A stretch of 53,085 nt of DNA from a virus: IMG/VR virus record IMGVR_UViG_3300036790_000232, positions 1 to 53,085 of that record; one strand, 5' to 3'. The notes below the pieces were generated by a model. That model did not search any database. It was not told the origin of the DNA and was given only the letters and a program-made list of their open reading frames with translations. The position numbers and the translations under genes were made by a program. Positions 45,266-52,279 of the stretch are shown piece after piece (positions within the stretch are counted from its first letter, which is position 1; every line of letters begins with the position of its first letter).

Positions 45266-45942
45266 GACGCGCTCCCGTTCAGCGCCTGGAGGATCTCGTC
45301 GCCCGGCTCGCCGTGCGCCGCGATGACCAGCTGGCGGACGGTGTCGTGGTGGACGTCGAACGCCGCCCCGATTCCCCGGTAAGAGGGATTCGCGCCCAGG
45401 CAGTCGCGCAGGTGCAGGTAGGCGTCAAGTAGCCGCTCGTCGCGGTCGCCCGCCACCCCGTGCCCGCATCCGACGGTCACGGTAGCGGCGGCCGGGACGG
45501 AGGGGGTGACACCGTCCCGGCCGCGCCTGACGAGCCCCGCGAGGGACTCAAGTGCGAGGGTGAACGCCAGTGCAGGCCACCCGTTGACCAGCCACTTCGG
45601 CACGTCGTGCGGGTTGCCCGCCGCCACGTTCAGGGCGAGGGTGACCACGATGCCGACACTCAGCGCCACCATCGTCAGCCGCGGCCGGCCAAGGCCCGCG
45701 CGGGACGCGGCGAGCAGGTCGGCCGACGCGCCGAGGATGACGAGGTCCGCCAGTGCGGGCACGAGGTACGACACCGGCGGCCGGGCACCGGAGGCGTCCA
45801 CCACGGCGAAGGCGTGGAAGTAGCTGGCGACCCCGGCGATAAGGGAGACGCCGCCAAGGGCCAGCCAGCCGACGACACGCGGCGCGCGGGCGGCGCGGCC
45901 TGGCGCTGTAGCGGCTGCTGGGGGGGAATCTGTAGGCTCCAT
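45262..45942 (-). CDS. DUF2637 membrane protein (SpdB/Spi-like)
   Basis: 226 residues from minus-strand ATG 45942. Four hydrophobic segments (about 24-45, 58-78, 90-108, 118-135) with VGWLALGGVSLIAGVASYFHAF and YLVPALADLVILGASADLLA identify DUF2637, a family linked to TraB genes on Streptomyces plasmids and integrative elements. Residues 165-226 look like a helix-turn-helix (NPSYRGIGAAFDVHHDTVRQLV), so it could couple the membrane to DNA. First gene of the operon, divergent from the GntR regulators. Confidence 0.75.
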   Translation of the reverse strand: MEPTDSPPAAATAPGRAARAPRVVGWLALGGVSLIAGVASYFHAFAVVDASGARPPVSYLVPALADLVILGASADLLAASRAGLGRPRLTMVALSVGIVVTLALNVAAGNPHDVPKWLVNGWPALAFTLALESLAGLVRRGRDGVTPSVPAAATVTVGCGHGVAGDRDERLLDAYLHLRDCLGANPSYRGIGAAFDVHHDTVRQLVIAAHGEPGDEILQALNGSAS

Positions 45943-45990
45943 CTGGGCCTCTCCTGGTGATGTCAGGTTGTAGGTGAGGGCTTCGCCCCC

Positions 45991-46026
45991 GGGGCGTCAG
46001 GTTGGTTCGCAGCCACCTGGCGCCCC
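45991..46026 (-). promoter_or_regulatory. Leader hairpin of the DUF2637-TraB operon
   Basis: GGGGCG.CAGGT (from 45991) pairs with ACCTGGCGCCCC (to 46026), about 14 pairs including G-T pairs, with a short loop. It lies in the untranslated leader of the minus-strand operon and could attenuate transcription. Confidence 0.45.
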
Positions 46027-46040
46027 GCCGTCGTTTTATG

Positions 46041-46100
46041 GCGGCGTCAAGTGCAAATGTACGCCGCAATATGGAGCGGTGTATAGCGGCATGCCGCTCC
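46041..46100. promoter_or_regulatory. Operator region between DUF2637/TraB and GntR genes
   Basis: AGCGGCATGCCGCT (46085-46098) is a perfect 14-bp palindrome within a longer inverted repeat GGAGCGG/CCGCTCC (46073-46100). GCGGCGT/ACGCCGC (46041-46067) is a second one. In AICEs such as pSAM2 a GntR protein (KorSA) represses a divergent promoter in this position; these palindromes are natural candidates. Confidence 0.5.
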
Positions 46101-46142
46101 CTGGGTATATAGGCAGCTCAAGGGGGTGACAGGGTGCGGTGC

Positions 46143-46376
46143 ATGGCAGAGGAGATCGGCTACGAGTGGCAGCGGGTGGCGGCCGACGTCGAGCGGCGCA
46201 TCGCCAGTGGCGAGCTGCCGCCCGGCTCGATGCTGCGCGGGGAGCGCGCCATGGCCGAGGAGTACGGCGTCGCCCTCGGCACCGTCCGCCGTGCCATCAG
46301 GGACCTGCGAGACCGCGGGCTCGTCGTCACGCTCCCGCACAAGGGCACCTTCGTGGCGGCACGGCCGGCCGAGTGA
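46143..46376 (+). CDS. Short GntR-type regulator 1 (KorSA-like)
   Basis: 77 residues from ATG 46143, with GTG 46134 as alternative. The winged helix is clear: VAADVERRIASGELPPGSMLRGERAMAEEYGVALGTVRRAIRDLRDRGLVVTLPHKGTFV. There is no effector domain, so it would act as a simple repressor. Likely represses the divergent transfer operon and itself. Confidence 0.75.
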   Translation: MAEEIGYEWQRVAADVERRIASGELPPGSMLRGERAMAEEYGVALGTVRRAIRDLRDRGLVVTLPHKGTFVAARPAE

Positions 46377-46415
46377 CCGGCTTACGGGGTGACCGGGGGT
46401 GTCCGGGTGTGTCCT

Positions 46416-46433
46416 GCGGTGGCAGGCCACCGC
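46416..46433. promoter_or_regulatory. Perfect inverted repeat before second GntR gene
   Basis: GCGGTGGC-AG-GCCACCGC, 8-bp arms. It lies 27 bases before ATG 46460 and is probably an operator. Nearby GTGTCC direct repeats (46407-46416 region) may be part of the same control region. Confidence 0.5.
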
Positions 46434-46459
46434 GTGACACGGTCGGCCACGCTCTCTGC

Positions 46460-46699
46460 ATGCGACAGATCGACCGGGCGTCGCGCGTGCCCCCGTGGCA
46501 GCAGATCGCTAGCCACCTGCGCGCCGAGATCAAGGCCGGCCGCTACAGCCCCGACGGCCCGGCCCTGCCGTCCGTCACCACGCTCAGCCAGGAATGGGAC
46601 GTCGCCAGGAGGACGGCCAACAAGGCGCTGCGGCAGCTCGCCGCGGAGGGGCTGATCGAGGTCGAGGCAGGAATGGGCTACTACCTCAGGAAGCGCTGA
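46460..46699 (+). CDS. Short GntR-type regulator 2
   Basis: 79 residues from ATG 46460. IDRASRVPPWQQIASHLRAEIKAGRYSP...LPSVTTLSQEWDVARRTANKALRQLAAEGLIEVEAGMGYYL is a GntR winged helix without effector domain. It differs from the first in the recognition helix (VARRTANKAL versus VALGTVRRAI), so it should recognise another site. Two such genes in a row may set up a switch between transfer and quiescence. Confidence 0.75.
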   Translation: MRQIDRASRVPPWQQIASHLRAEIKAGRYSPDGPALPSVTTLSQEWDVARRTANKALRQLAAEGLIEVEAGMGYYLRKR

Positions 46700-46716
46700 G
46701 CCCCCGGTCGGCGGCG

Positions 46717-46812
46717 GTGCACATGCAGTGCACATGAGTAATACCTAATAGTACCGGATAAGAAACAATAAGAATTAATAGTTTCGCAGACCAGATAAGG
46801 CGAATCGAAAAC
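46717..46812. other. AT-rich region behind integrase, candidate attP
   Basis: Bases 46737-46812 are the most AT-rich stretch of this half (AATAAGAATTAATAG). GTGCACATG is repeated at 46717-46725 and 46728-46736, with a third copy at 46926-46934 in the integrase 3' end. Tyrosine integrases commonly use a core next to their gene with short arm-type repeats. No tRNA 3' end can be recognised, so the core is not defined. Confidence 0.35.
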
Positions 46813-46829
46813 GCGGGCCTCTGGCCTGC
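46813..46829. terminator. Bidirectional hairpin between GntR and integrase genes
   Basis: GCGGGCC-TCT-GGCCTGC, seven pairs including one G-T. It lies between converging genes (GntR 2 on plus, integrase on minus). Confidence 0.45.
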
Positions 46830-46869
46830 ACCGGCTCAATCCCGCTCCCTATTACCGGGTCAAGTGCTG

Positions 46870-48231
46870 CTACACCACCCTGGCCAGCGGTGACGTCCGG
46901 TTACCCGCTTCCGGTTGCACAGACCGTGCACATGCACCGAGGAAAGCGGCCGACGCCGCGCGGCCCGCGTCCTCGCCGTCGTGGTCGTCCGGCATCAGGT
47001 GAAGGTAGGCCTGCGTCACCATCTCGACCGTGTCGCCCAGCCACGCCGCGGCCCGCACGACGTCGATGCCCCCGCGCAGCCACGCCGACGCGGCGGTGTG
47101 CCGCGTCCGGTGGATGCCGTAGCCCCGCGCCAGCGCCCGGCGCCCGCCCAGCACCTGCGGCGCCCGCCAGCGGCTCACCCCGGTACGCCACGCCGCGTCC
47201 ATGACGTTCCTGCCGGCGGCCGTCCCGTCCTCGTGCGACAGCACCAGGCGCACCGTGACCAGCGTGCCGTGGAGCTTCGACCCCGGCTCGTGCCACGGCA
47301 GCGTCACCGCCAGCGGCGGGAACCGCTCCGCGTGCGCGTCGATCCGCTCGACCAGCTCGGGCGGCACGGGCACGTCGTGCGGCTTCTTGTTCTTCACCGG
47401 CCCGAAGCGCAGCTCCCCGCCGATTTCCTTGAGCTGGCGCGTGACGCGGACCTTCGGCTTCTTCCCGCGGACGATGTCGTCGGCACCCAGGCCGGCCATC
47501 TCCATCTCGCGCATGCCGGTGCCCGCGCCCAGGTAGGGGACGAGCCCGAAGCGCTCCGGCATGCACGCGGCGATCCCCGCCACCTCGGCCGGCGCGTATG
47601 GCTGCGCCTCGCCGCCGCCCTTCCCCGGCCGGTCCACCGCCTTCGACTTGACTGGGTCGCGGCCGACGATCCCGTCCTCGGCCGCGGCCTGGAAGACGGC
47701 TGAGACGTCGCCCATCACCAGGCGCCTGGAGCTGTCGGCCAGCGGCATCGCGGCGGCCCACGCGGCGACGATGCTCGGGCGCGCGGCGAGCAGCCCCATC
47801 GGGTACTGGCCGATCGCCGCGCCGCCCTTGGGTGTCTTCCCGCTGCCCGGCTCGCCCTCGTAGACGTGGCAGCGCAGGCGCGCCTCCAGCCCGGCCGCGG
47901 CCGACTCGCCGTGCTTGCGCGACTTGCGCCACTGCTCGGCGTACGCCCGCAGCGTCACCTCCCCTGCGTCGGGGTCGGTGTAGGTGCGGGTGTCGATCTC
48001 CCGCCGGATCTTGACGTCGAACGCCTCGGCGTGGAGCTCGGGGTTCTTGCCCTCCCTGAGGGCGAAGTTCCTTGCCTTCTGCTTCCCGGTGACCGGGTCG
48101 CGCCAGCGGACCTGCCAGCGGTCACCGCGCTGGTGGTCCCTGCCGGGGTAGAGCTTGTTGCGCCCGCGCCCGCAGTGGCACGGCTGGCCGCCGTCCCGCT
48201 GGTCGCGGTGCCACCTGTCGTAGACGGCCAT
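46870..48231 (-). CDS. int: Tyrosine integrase
   Basis: 453 residues from minus-strand ATG 48231. Catalytic residues are visible: Arg241 in GTGMREMEMAGL, His374 and Arg377 in YGIHRTRHTA, and Tyr409 in VTQAYLHLMPD; the WLGD motif (397-400) stands before the tyrosine. Residues 1-60 contain CHCGRGRNK...DRWQVRWRDPVTGKQKARNF, the arm-binding start typical of actinobacterial integrases. It integrates and, with the excisionase, excises the element. The coupled upstream gene overlaps by 1 base. Confidence 0.9.
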   Translation of the reverse strand: MAVYDRWHRDQRDGGQPCHCGRGRNKLYPGRDHQRGDRWQVRWRDPVTGKQKARNFALREGKNPELHAEAFDVKIRREIDTRTYTDPDAGEVTLRAYAEQWRKSRKHGESAAAGLEARLRCHVYEGEPGSGKTPKGGAAIGQYPMGLLAARPSIVAAWAAAMPLADSSRRLVMGDVSAVFQAAAEDGIVGRDPVKSKAVDRPGKGGGEAQPYAPAEVAGIAACMPERFGLVPYLGAGTGMREMEMAGLGADDIVRGKKPKVRVTRQLKEIGGELRFGPVKNKKPHDVPVPPELVERIDAHAERFPPLAVTLPWHEPGSKLHGTLVTVRLVLSHEDGTAAGRNVMDAAWRTGVSRWRAPQVLGGRRALARGYGIHRTRHTAASAWLRGGIDVVRAAAWLGDTVEMVTQAYLHLMPDDHDGEDAGRAASAAFLGACARSVQPEAGNRTSPLARVV

Positions 48232-48530
48232 TAGCGGAACTTCGTGACCGATCGCTTAGACCGCTTGCGGCTGGCGTAGACGGGATACCACAGGCCGCAC
48301 GAGCAGATGATCATGCACCAGTGGAACATCTCTTCCCCGTAGCCGAGCTTGCCCTGGGTGACGGCGCGGCGCGGGCCGTTCTGGCTGACGTTCACCTGGA
48401 CGGGCGGCTGCTGCCACTGCTGTGGCTGCTGGTACCCGTAGGGCTGCTGCTGCGGCTGGTACTGGGGTGGCCTTTGAGTGCGACTGGAATGCGAATTCGG
48501 GTAACCCTGAGATGGCTGCCACTGGTTCAT
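48231..48530 (-). CDS. Gln/Pro-rich small membrane protein upstream of integrase
   Basis: 99 residues from minus-strand ATG 48530 (AGGAG nine bases before); an upstream ATG 48566 adds 12. Residues 1-55 are Gln/Pro/Tyr-rich; GEEMFHWCMIICSCGLWYPVYASRKRSKRS is one hydrophobic hairpin or span with a basic end. Similar small proteins with a CGLWxPV motif occur in Streptomyces. Its stop overlaps the integrase start (TAATG). Function unknown. Confidence 0.5.
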   Translation of the reverse strand: MNQWQPSQGYPNSHSSRTQRPPQYQPQQQPYGYQQPQQWQQPPVQVNVSQNGPRRAVTQGKLGYGEEMFHWCMIICSCGLWYPVYASRKRSKRSVTKFR

Positions 48531-48561
48531 CGTGCCCCGCTCCTGTTGATGATCTTGGCTG

Positions 48562-48574
48562 GTCACAGTGTGAC
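48562..48574. promoter_or_regulatory. Operator-like palindrome GTCACAGTGTGAC
   Basis: A perfect 13-base palindrome, with related GGTGACC and GGTGACCAC half sites 8 and 26 bases further on. It lies between the divergent integrase operon and the gene at 48700. Confidence 0.45.
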
Positions 48575-48606
48575 TAGGGTGACCGGGTTATTTTGATGGT
48601 GACCAC

Positions 48607-48635
48607 TTGTGTGCGTGCAATAACACGAGTACTTT
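48607..48635 (+). promoter_or_regulatory. Candidate promoter for the gene at 48700
   Basis: TTGTGT (48607-48612), 17 bases, TACTTT (48630-48635). Both fit actinobacterial sigma-70-type boxes, and the region is AT-rich. Confidence 0.4.
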
Positions 48636-48699
48636 AGCGAACCGAAAGGAAACTGTAAGTTAATTTACTCATTTCGCCATTGCCAAGGGGTGGGGACTC

Positions 48700-48978
48700 A
48701 TGCGGCTGCGGCTGCTTTTGTCGACGGTAATTCTCAGTACGGGCGCGCTCGCCCTGTGGGCGGGCGCTGCTGCCACGACGTGGGCGGACTTCCTCTCGGG
48801 GCGCGGGCTCACCATCGAGTGCGTAGGCGCGGGCGTGCTCACCCTGCTCGCGGACAGGCGCTGGAGCGAGAGGTGCAACCGCGACCGCACGATGCTCTAC
48901 CTGATCAACCGCGCCGTGACTAGCCGGCGTGCTGCTCAGACGGAGGAAGTTCCTCTCCGCGTCGCTCGCGGTCGATAG
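48700..48978 (+). CDS. Small membrane protein, 92 residues
   Basis: ATG 48700 after AAGGGGTGGGG. Two hydrophobic parts (LRLLLSTVILSTGALALWAGAA and LTIECVGAGVLTLLA) then a basic cytoplasmic end. It stands alone between integrase and repressor and overlaps the repressor gene 3' end by 59 bases, a place typical for prophage-expressed genes (superinfection exclusion or similar). No proof of function. Confidence 0.5.
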   Translation: MRLRLLLSTVILSTGALALWAGAAATTWADFLSGRGLTIECVGAGVLTLLADRRWSERCNRDRTMLYLINRAVTSRRAAQTEEVPLRVARGR

Positions 48979-49324
48979 CCTCTAGTGCCTCGATGGCCTT
49001 GCGCTGCCGCTCAGGCGAGTAGTTCCGCCTGATCACCCGCAGCACTTCAGGCGGGATCGTGGAGTCCGGACCCCGCTCCACGGGATCGCTGTAGTAGTGC
49101 CACGCCTTTAGCAGCTGGTCGGCCAGCTCCGGGCTGTCACCGCGGACGGCATCGGAAAGGCTCCGGACGGCAGACCAGCCGGGCAGGTGAGTGCCCTTGG
49201 CCCACCTGCTGGCAGCCGACCCGTCACGCCCGGCCAGGTGCCCTATCTGGGTCCTGGTGCGGCCGGTCTTCTCGATAGCGGCGATCACGGCGGCTAGCCG
49301 AGGGTATTTCACCGTCGCTTGCAT
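48920..49324 (-). CDS. HTH immunity repressor candidate
   Basis: 134 residues from minus-strand ATG 49324. Residues 8-55 are an HTH_3-like domain (LAAVIAAIEKTGRTRTQIGHLAGRDGSAASRWAKGTHLPGWSAV); the C-terminal half is helical (VLRVIRRNYSPERQRKAIEALEAID). An operator covers its start codon and another its -35 region, and the divergent HTH gene completes a cI/cro-type arrangement. It most likely keeps the lytic genes off in the prophage. Confidence 0.7.
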   Translation of the reverse strand: MQATVKYPRLAAVIAAIEKTGRTRTQIGHLAGRDGSAASRWAKGTHLPGWSAVRSLSDAVRGDSPELADQLLKAWHYYSDPVERGPDSTIPPEVLRVIRRNYSPERQRKAIEALEAIDRERRGEELPPSEQHAG

Positions 49325-49417
49325 ACGTGCAATTTAACACGCGCGCATGCACTTGCAAGAGTGCAACAGGACTGCAATTTTGCGCACGCCTACGCGGCTT
49401 GACTTGCATGTATGCAA
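49319..49417. promoter_or_regulatory. Three operators TTGCA-N4-TGCAA
   Basis: Exact sites at 49319-49332, 49353-49366 and 49404-49417, with TTGCA half sites near 49445 and 49458. The first overlaps the repressor start codon, the second its -35 box, the third lies within the divergent promoter. Centre spacings are 34 and 51 bases. Confidence 0.8.
49331..49358 (-). promoter_or_regulatory. Repressor promoter, likely leaderless transcript
   Basis: Minus-strand TTGCAA (49353-49358), 16 bases, TAAATT (49331-49336). The -10 box ends only 6 bases before ATG 49324, so transcription should start at or next to the start codon. Leaderless repressor mRNAs are known from lambda cI and are efficiently used in actinobacteria. 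Confidence 0.5.
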
Positions 49418-49428
49418 CCAACTAGCGA
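49399..49428 (+). promoter_or_regulatory. Early lytic promoter candidate
   Basis: TTGACT (49399-49404), 18 bases, TAGCGA (49423-49428). The third operator fills the spacer, so repressor binding would block it. Confidence 0.5.
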
Positions 49429-49485
49429 AGCACCTGGTCACAACTTGCATGAAGGACTTGCACGCGTACATGCAGGACTGGCAGG

Positions 49486-49743
49486 ATGTCTCCCATGCAC
49501 CCCACAGCACCACTCCTGCCAGGGCCCTACGTGCGGCTCCGGATCGAGCGGTTCGACAAGCGGGCCGCTGAGCTGGGACTGGCCAACGAAACGCAGATCG
49601 CCGAGCGGCTAGGCGTCCACCTGGCCACCGTCAACCGCGTCCGCGCCGGCCAGGTCGTCGCCGGCCACCGGTTCATCGCGGCGGTAGTCAGCGAGTTCGG
49701 GCTGCCCTTCGAGCAGCTCTTCGAGATCGCGAGCGCGCCCTGA
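49486..49743 (+). CDS. Cro-like HTH regulator
   Basis: 85 residues from ATG 49486, or 82 from ATG 49495, both with AGGA nearby. ANETQIAERLGVHLATVNRVRAGQVVAGHRFIAAVVSEFGLPFEQLF is an HTH_3 domain. Divergent from the repressor and first in the plus-strand early operon, it would act as a Cro-type switch protein. Confidence 0.7.
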   Translation: MSPMHPTAPLLPGPYVRLRIERFDKRAAELGLANETQIAERLGVHLATVNRVRAGQVVAGHRFIAAVVSEFGLPFEQLFEIASAP

Positions 49744-49946
49744 TGGCCGCCGTCCGGCACCTGACCGAGGCGGAGTTCGCCGAGCGCGAGGGCGTCGACG
49801 AGGAGACCGCCAAGAAGTGGCGGAAGAACGGCACCGGGCCGCGGTACCTCCAGCTCACCAAGAGCGCGACCAAGGGCACCGTCCGCTACCGCGAGGCCGA
49901 CGTCGAGGCGTGGGAGCTAGAGCGCCTCGTCCCCGCCACCGCCTAG
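49743..49946 (+). CDS. xis: Excisionase-like MerR/HTH_17 protein
   Basis: 67 residues from ATG 49743 (TGATG). LTEAEFAEREGVDEETAKKWRKNGTGPRYLQLT...VRYREADVEAWE is the compact winged helix of excisionases of actinobacterial elements. With the integrase it should direct excision. Placement under the Cro-side promoter ties excision to lytic induction. Confidence 0.75.
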   Translation: MAAVRHLTEAEFAEREGVDEETAKKWRKNGTGPRYLQLTKSATKGTVRYREADVEAWELERLVPATA

Positions 49947-49955
49947 AACGCGGCA

Positions 49956-50002
49956 GCCCCCGGTGCACGGGGGCCGCCAGCAGTGGCAGCCGCTAGCTGC
50001 CA
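49956..50002 (+). terminator. Two consecutive hairpins after xis-like gene
   Basis: GCCCCCG-GTGCA-CGGGGGC (49956-49974) and TGGCAGC-CGCTA-GCTGCCA (49984-50002), both with perfect 7-bp stems. A pair of terminators or a processing site between the regulatory genes and the early operon. Confidence 0.6.
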
Positions 50003-50053
50003 GCCCGGCGGGAGAACGCCACGCCGGTCACATCAAGGTAACAGGAGAACGCA

Positions 50054-50683
50054 GTGAAAGAACCGACCAAGGCAGACCTGGCCACCGCAGTCGCGAAGCT
50101 GACCGAGGAGAACGCGGGCCTGCGCGACCTGCTCGCAGCGGTCAGCCTGGCGGCCGACACGGTGCCGGTAGCCAGGGGCGCCGGCTACATCGACGAGTGG
50201 AAGCGCTCCACCCACGTGCTGTCCGTCATCAAGCACGCCGCCGCGCTCAGCGACTGGAACGGCTACCTCGCGTGGGCTGCCGGGGAGGTGCGCTCGCTCG
50301 CCGCCGAGCCGGTCGGCTACGAGGTGCACGTCAAGCCGGAGCCCGTCAGTGACGCTGAGGCAGCCGGGATCCTGGTCGCGTCGATCATCACCGGCACGCC
50401 GCTGGTGGTCACCGGCGACGAGCCCGAGTACCCGGCCGTCGGCAGCGCCATCCCGCCCGAGAGCAACGGCGGCCAGTCCGGCTACCGCGTCGGCGAGTGC
50501 GGGCACCGCGTCGCCGGGTCCGAGTGGCAGGCCGGTTTCCGCCGGTGCGAGCACTGCGGGCCAGACCTCGGCGACGACGAGCGCGAGTACTGCCCGGAGT
50601 GCGGAGCCGACGAGGACGCCGGCGAAGAGCACGCGGACAAGTGCACGATCGGTGACGAGGCTGCCGCGAGCGTGTCCGCATGA
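50054..50683 (+). CDS. Hypothetical protein with C-terminal zinc ribbon
   Basis: 209 residues from GTG 50054 after AACAGGAGAACGCA. Residues 1-35 form a coiled helix (TAVAKLTEENAGLRDLLAAV). The C-terminus has CEHC, CPEC and a further Cys/His (about 155-195), a double zinc ribbon. First gene of an early operon with several zinc proteins. Function unknown. Confidence 0.6.
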   Translation: MKEPTKADLATAVAKLTEENAGLRDLLAAVSLAADTVPVARGAGYIDEWKRSTHVLSVIKHAAALSDWNGYLAWAAGEVRSLAAEPVGYEVHVKPEPVSDAEAAGILVASIITGTPLVVTGDEPEYPAVGSAIPPESNGGQSGYRVGECGHRVAGSEWQAGFRRCEHCGPDLGDDEREYCPECGADEDAGEEHADKCTIGDEAAASVSA

Positions 50684-51210
50684 CCGCCGTGCCGCTGCTC
50701 GACTCCCACAAGGGCTGCCACTGCCGCAAGCCCGTCTCCCCGGTCGCCTCATTCTTCCGCCGCGCGATTGCGGCCGTGCGGCGGAGGCTGGCCGTTCCTG
50801 CTGCTATCGCGACAGCAGGGGCGGCCACGACGCTGCTCACTCCGCCGGACGGCCAGCCTGTGCTCCGCGACCGGATGCTGTCCGAGGTCCGCGCCGAGCA
50901 CGACCTGCTGTCCACCGCCGAGCTTGCCGCCCTGCACCCGCGCGGCCGGCACCCGTACCCAGCACCGCCCGTCAGGCTGCCGCGCCCCGGCGGCGAGATC
51001 GTCATCGACGAGCGCGGCCACGTCTCGGTGTGCCCGTGGCCGGCCGCGCAGCCGCCCGCCTTTGCGCGACCGCCGGAGCCGGAGCGGGCCGACGTGACGA
51101 GCGTCGACCTGAACCGCGCCCGGCCGTACGTACCCGCGCCCGCCTACGGGCAGGCTCCCGTCGCGCGGGTGCTGGAAGCCGAGCGGCTGGCGGGGGCGAT
51201 GCGGCCGTGA
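50680..51210 (+). CDS. Hypothetical proline-rich protein, 176 residues
   Basis: GTG/ATG: ATG 50680 overlaps the upstream stop by 4 bases. The N-terminus has CHCRKPVSP and a possible membrane span (LAVPAAIATAGAATTLL); the rest is Pro-rich with PGGEIVIDERGHVSVCPWP. No domain recognised. Confidence 0.5.
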   Translation: MTAVPLLDSHKGCHCRKPVSPVASFFRRAIAAVRRRLAVPAAIATAGAATTLLTPPDGQPVLRDRMLSEVRAEHDLLSTAELAALHPRGRHPYPAPPVRLPRPGGEIVIDERGHVSVCPWPAAQPPAFARPPEPERADVTSVDLNRARPYVPAPAYGQAPVARVLEAERLAGAMRP

Positions 51211-51407
51211 GCACCGCTTGGTACTGGCCCGACTGGGGCGCTTGCAGCGACCCGCCAGCGGAATCGTGCAGCGACCCCGGATGCCCCGTCCACGGCGAGT
51301 TGCCGGCCCCGGGCGACCAGGCCGGCAGCATCGCGGCGCAGGCCGCTATCGGCAGTCGGTGCACAAGCTGCAACCAGAAGCGCGTCAACTGCCGGTGCGC
51401 CTCATGA
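51207..51407 (+). CDS. Cys-rich protein, 66 residues
   Basis: GTG 51207 (4-base overlap). Eight Cys in ACSDPPAESCSDPGCPVHG and CTSCNQKRVNCRC suggest two metal sites. Function unknown. Confidence 0.5.
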   Translation: MSTAWYWPDWGACSDPPAESCSDPGCPVHGELPAPGDQAGSIAAQAAIGSRCTSCNQKRVNCRCAS

Positions 51408-51535
51408 CCGGCTACGAGGCCATCGTCGCCCTGGCCGCCATCGAGGGCGCGGTCAGGCTCTACCGCATCCGCGCGGAGAACAAGGCGGCCGCCGCCAAGA
51501 TCGCCGCCGCCACGGAACGGAGGGCTGCGCAGTGA
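51404..51535 (+). CDS. 43-residue helical microprotein
   Basis: ATG 51404 overlaps the upstream TGA. MTGYEAIVALAAIEGAVRLYRIRAENKAAAAKIAAATERRAAQ is one amphipathic helix. Coupled to neighbours on both sides. Confidence 0.45.
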   Translation: MTGYEAIVALAAIEGAVRLYRIRAENKAAAAKIAAATERRAAQ

Positions 51536-51729
51536 GCACCGCAGACGTCACCCACTACCTCGGCCGGGCAGAAGTGGAATGTATCGCCGCTGGCCAGACA
51601 ACCATCTGCATGGGCTGCAAGGTGCTCAGACTGCGGAGGGACTTGAGCTTCGGCGATAACCGCCGGGACGCCGTGACCGAGTGGCGCGAAGAACTCGGCT
51701 ACGACCCGATCACAGGAGAGGTTCTGTGA
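51532..51729 (+). CDS. Hypothetical protein, 65 residues
   Basis: GTG 51532 (4-base overlap). Contains ICMGCKVLRLRRDLSFG with one CxxC. Function unknown. Confidence 0.5.
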   Translation: MSTADVTHYLGRAEVECIAAGQTTICMGCKVLRLRRDLSFGDNRRDAVTEWREELGYDPITGEVL

Positions 51730-51956
51730 CCACCCGCGAGAAGCAAGACCAGCTTGAGGCGTCCCTCTGGCGTTCCCTCGCCGCGCACAAGCGCCACGGC
51801 AACGACCGCCAGGCCTACGGCGAGATCACCGCCGCGATGAACGGCTACCTCGTCACCTTCGCCGAGCAGTACGTCGCCCGCATGACCCCCGAGCAGTGGC
51901 ACGCCCGGCTGCGGCTCGCCGAGGCCACCGCCGAGGCAGACCGGAGGGCGACCTGA
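51726..51956 (+). CDS. Helical hypothetical protein, 76 residues
   Basis: GTG 51726 (4-base overlap). LEASLWRSLAAHKRHGNDRQAYGEITAAMNGYLVTFAEQYV is helical. Function unknown. Confidence 0.5.
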   Translation: MTTREKQDQLEASLWRSLAAHKRHGNDRQAYGEITAAMNGYLVTFAEQYVARMTPEQWHARLRLAEATAEADRRAT

Positions 51957-52279
51957 TGGGCGCCCTGGTCGCCGCCGCCGTGCTCGGCAGCGGCTTCTTC
52001 TCCAGCCTGTGGCAGCTCTCCGAGTCCCTGTGGGCGATCCCCGTCGCGGTCGCCGCGCTCTGCACCGCCGCCGTCGGCGTCCTCGTCTGGCGGGCGCGAC
52101 GGCGGCCGGTCAGCCCCGGAGACCCCCGCGACGAGCTCGGCGACGACACGATCGCCATGCTCAGGTACTGCCCGTGGTGTGAGCCGTTCCCGTCGCGCCC
52201 GGTCGGCGCGGGCGAGTGCACGTGCACCCGGCCGTGCGAGGGCGTCAGCTACTGCCTCGCGGCGGTGAGCCGTGGCTAG
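51956..52279 (+). CDS. Membrane protein with Cys-rich tail
   Basis: 107 residues from ATG 51956 (TGATG). One or two spans (LVAAAVLGSGFFSSLWQLSESLWAIPVAVAALCTAAVGVLV), then CPWC and CTCTRPCEGVSYC, a likely metal site. It overlaps the exonuclease start by 8 bases. Confidence 0.5.
   Translation: MGALVAAAVLGSGFFSSLWQLSESLWAIPVAVAALCTAAVGVLVWRARRRPVSPGDPRDELGDDTIAMLRYCPWCEPFPSRPVGAGECTCTRPCEGVSYCLAAVSRG

Noticed and set aside
46830-46880. A tRNA 3' end at the integrase border as attP core
   Set aside because: GGCTCAATCCCG resembles a T loop, but the stems do not pair and no acceptor strand follows on either strand.
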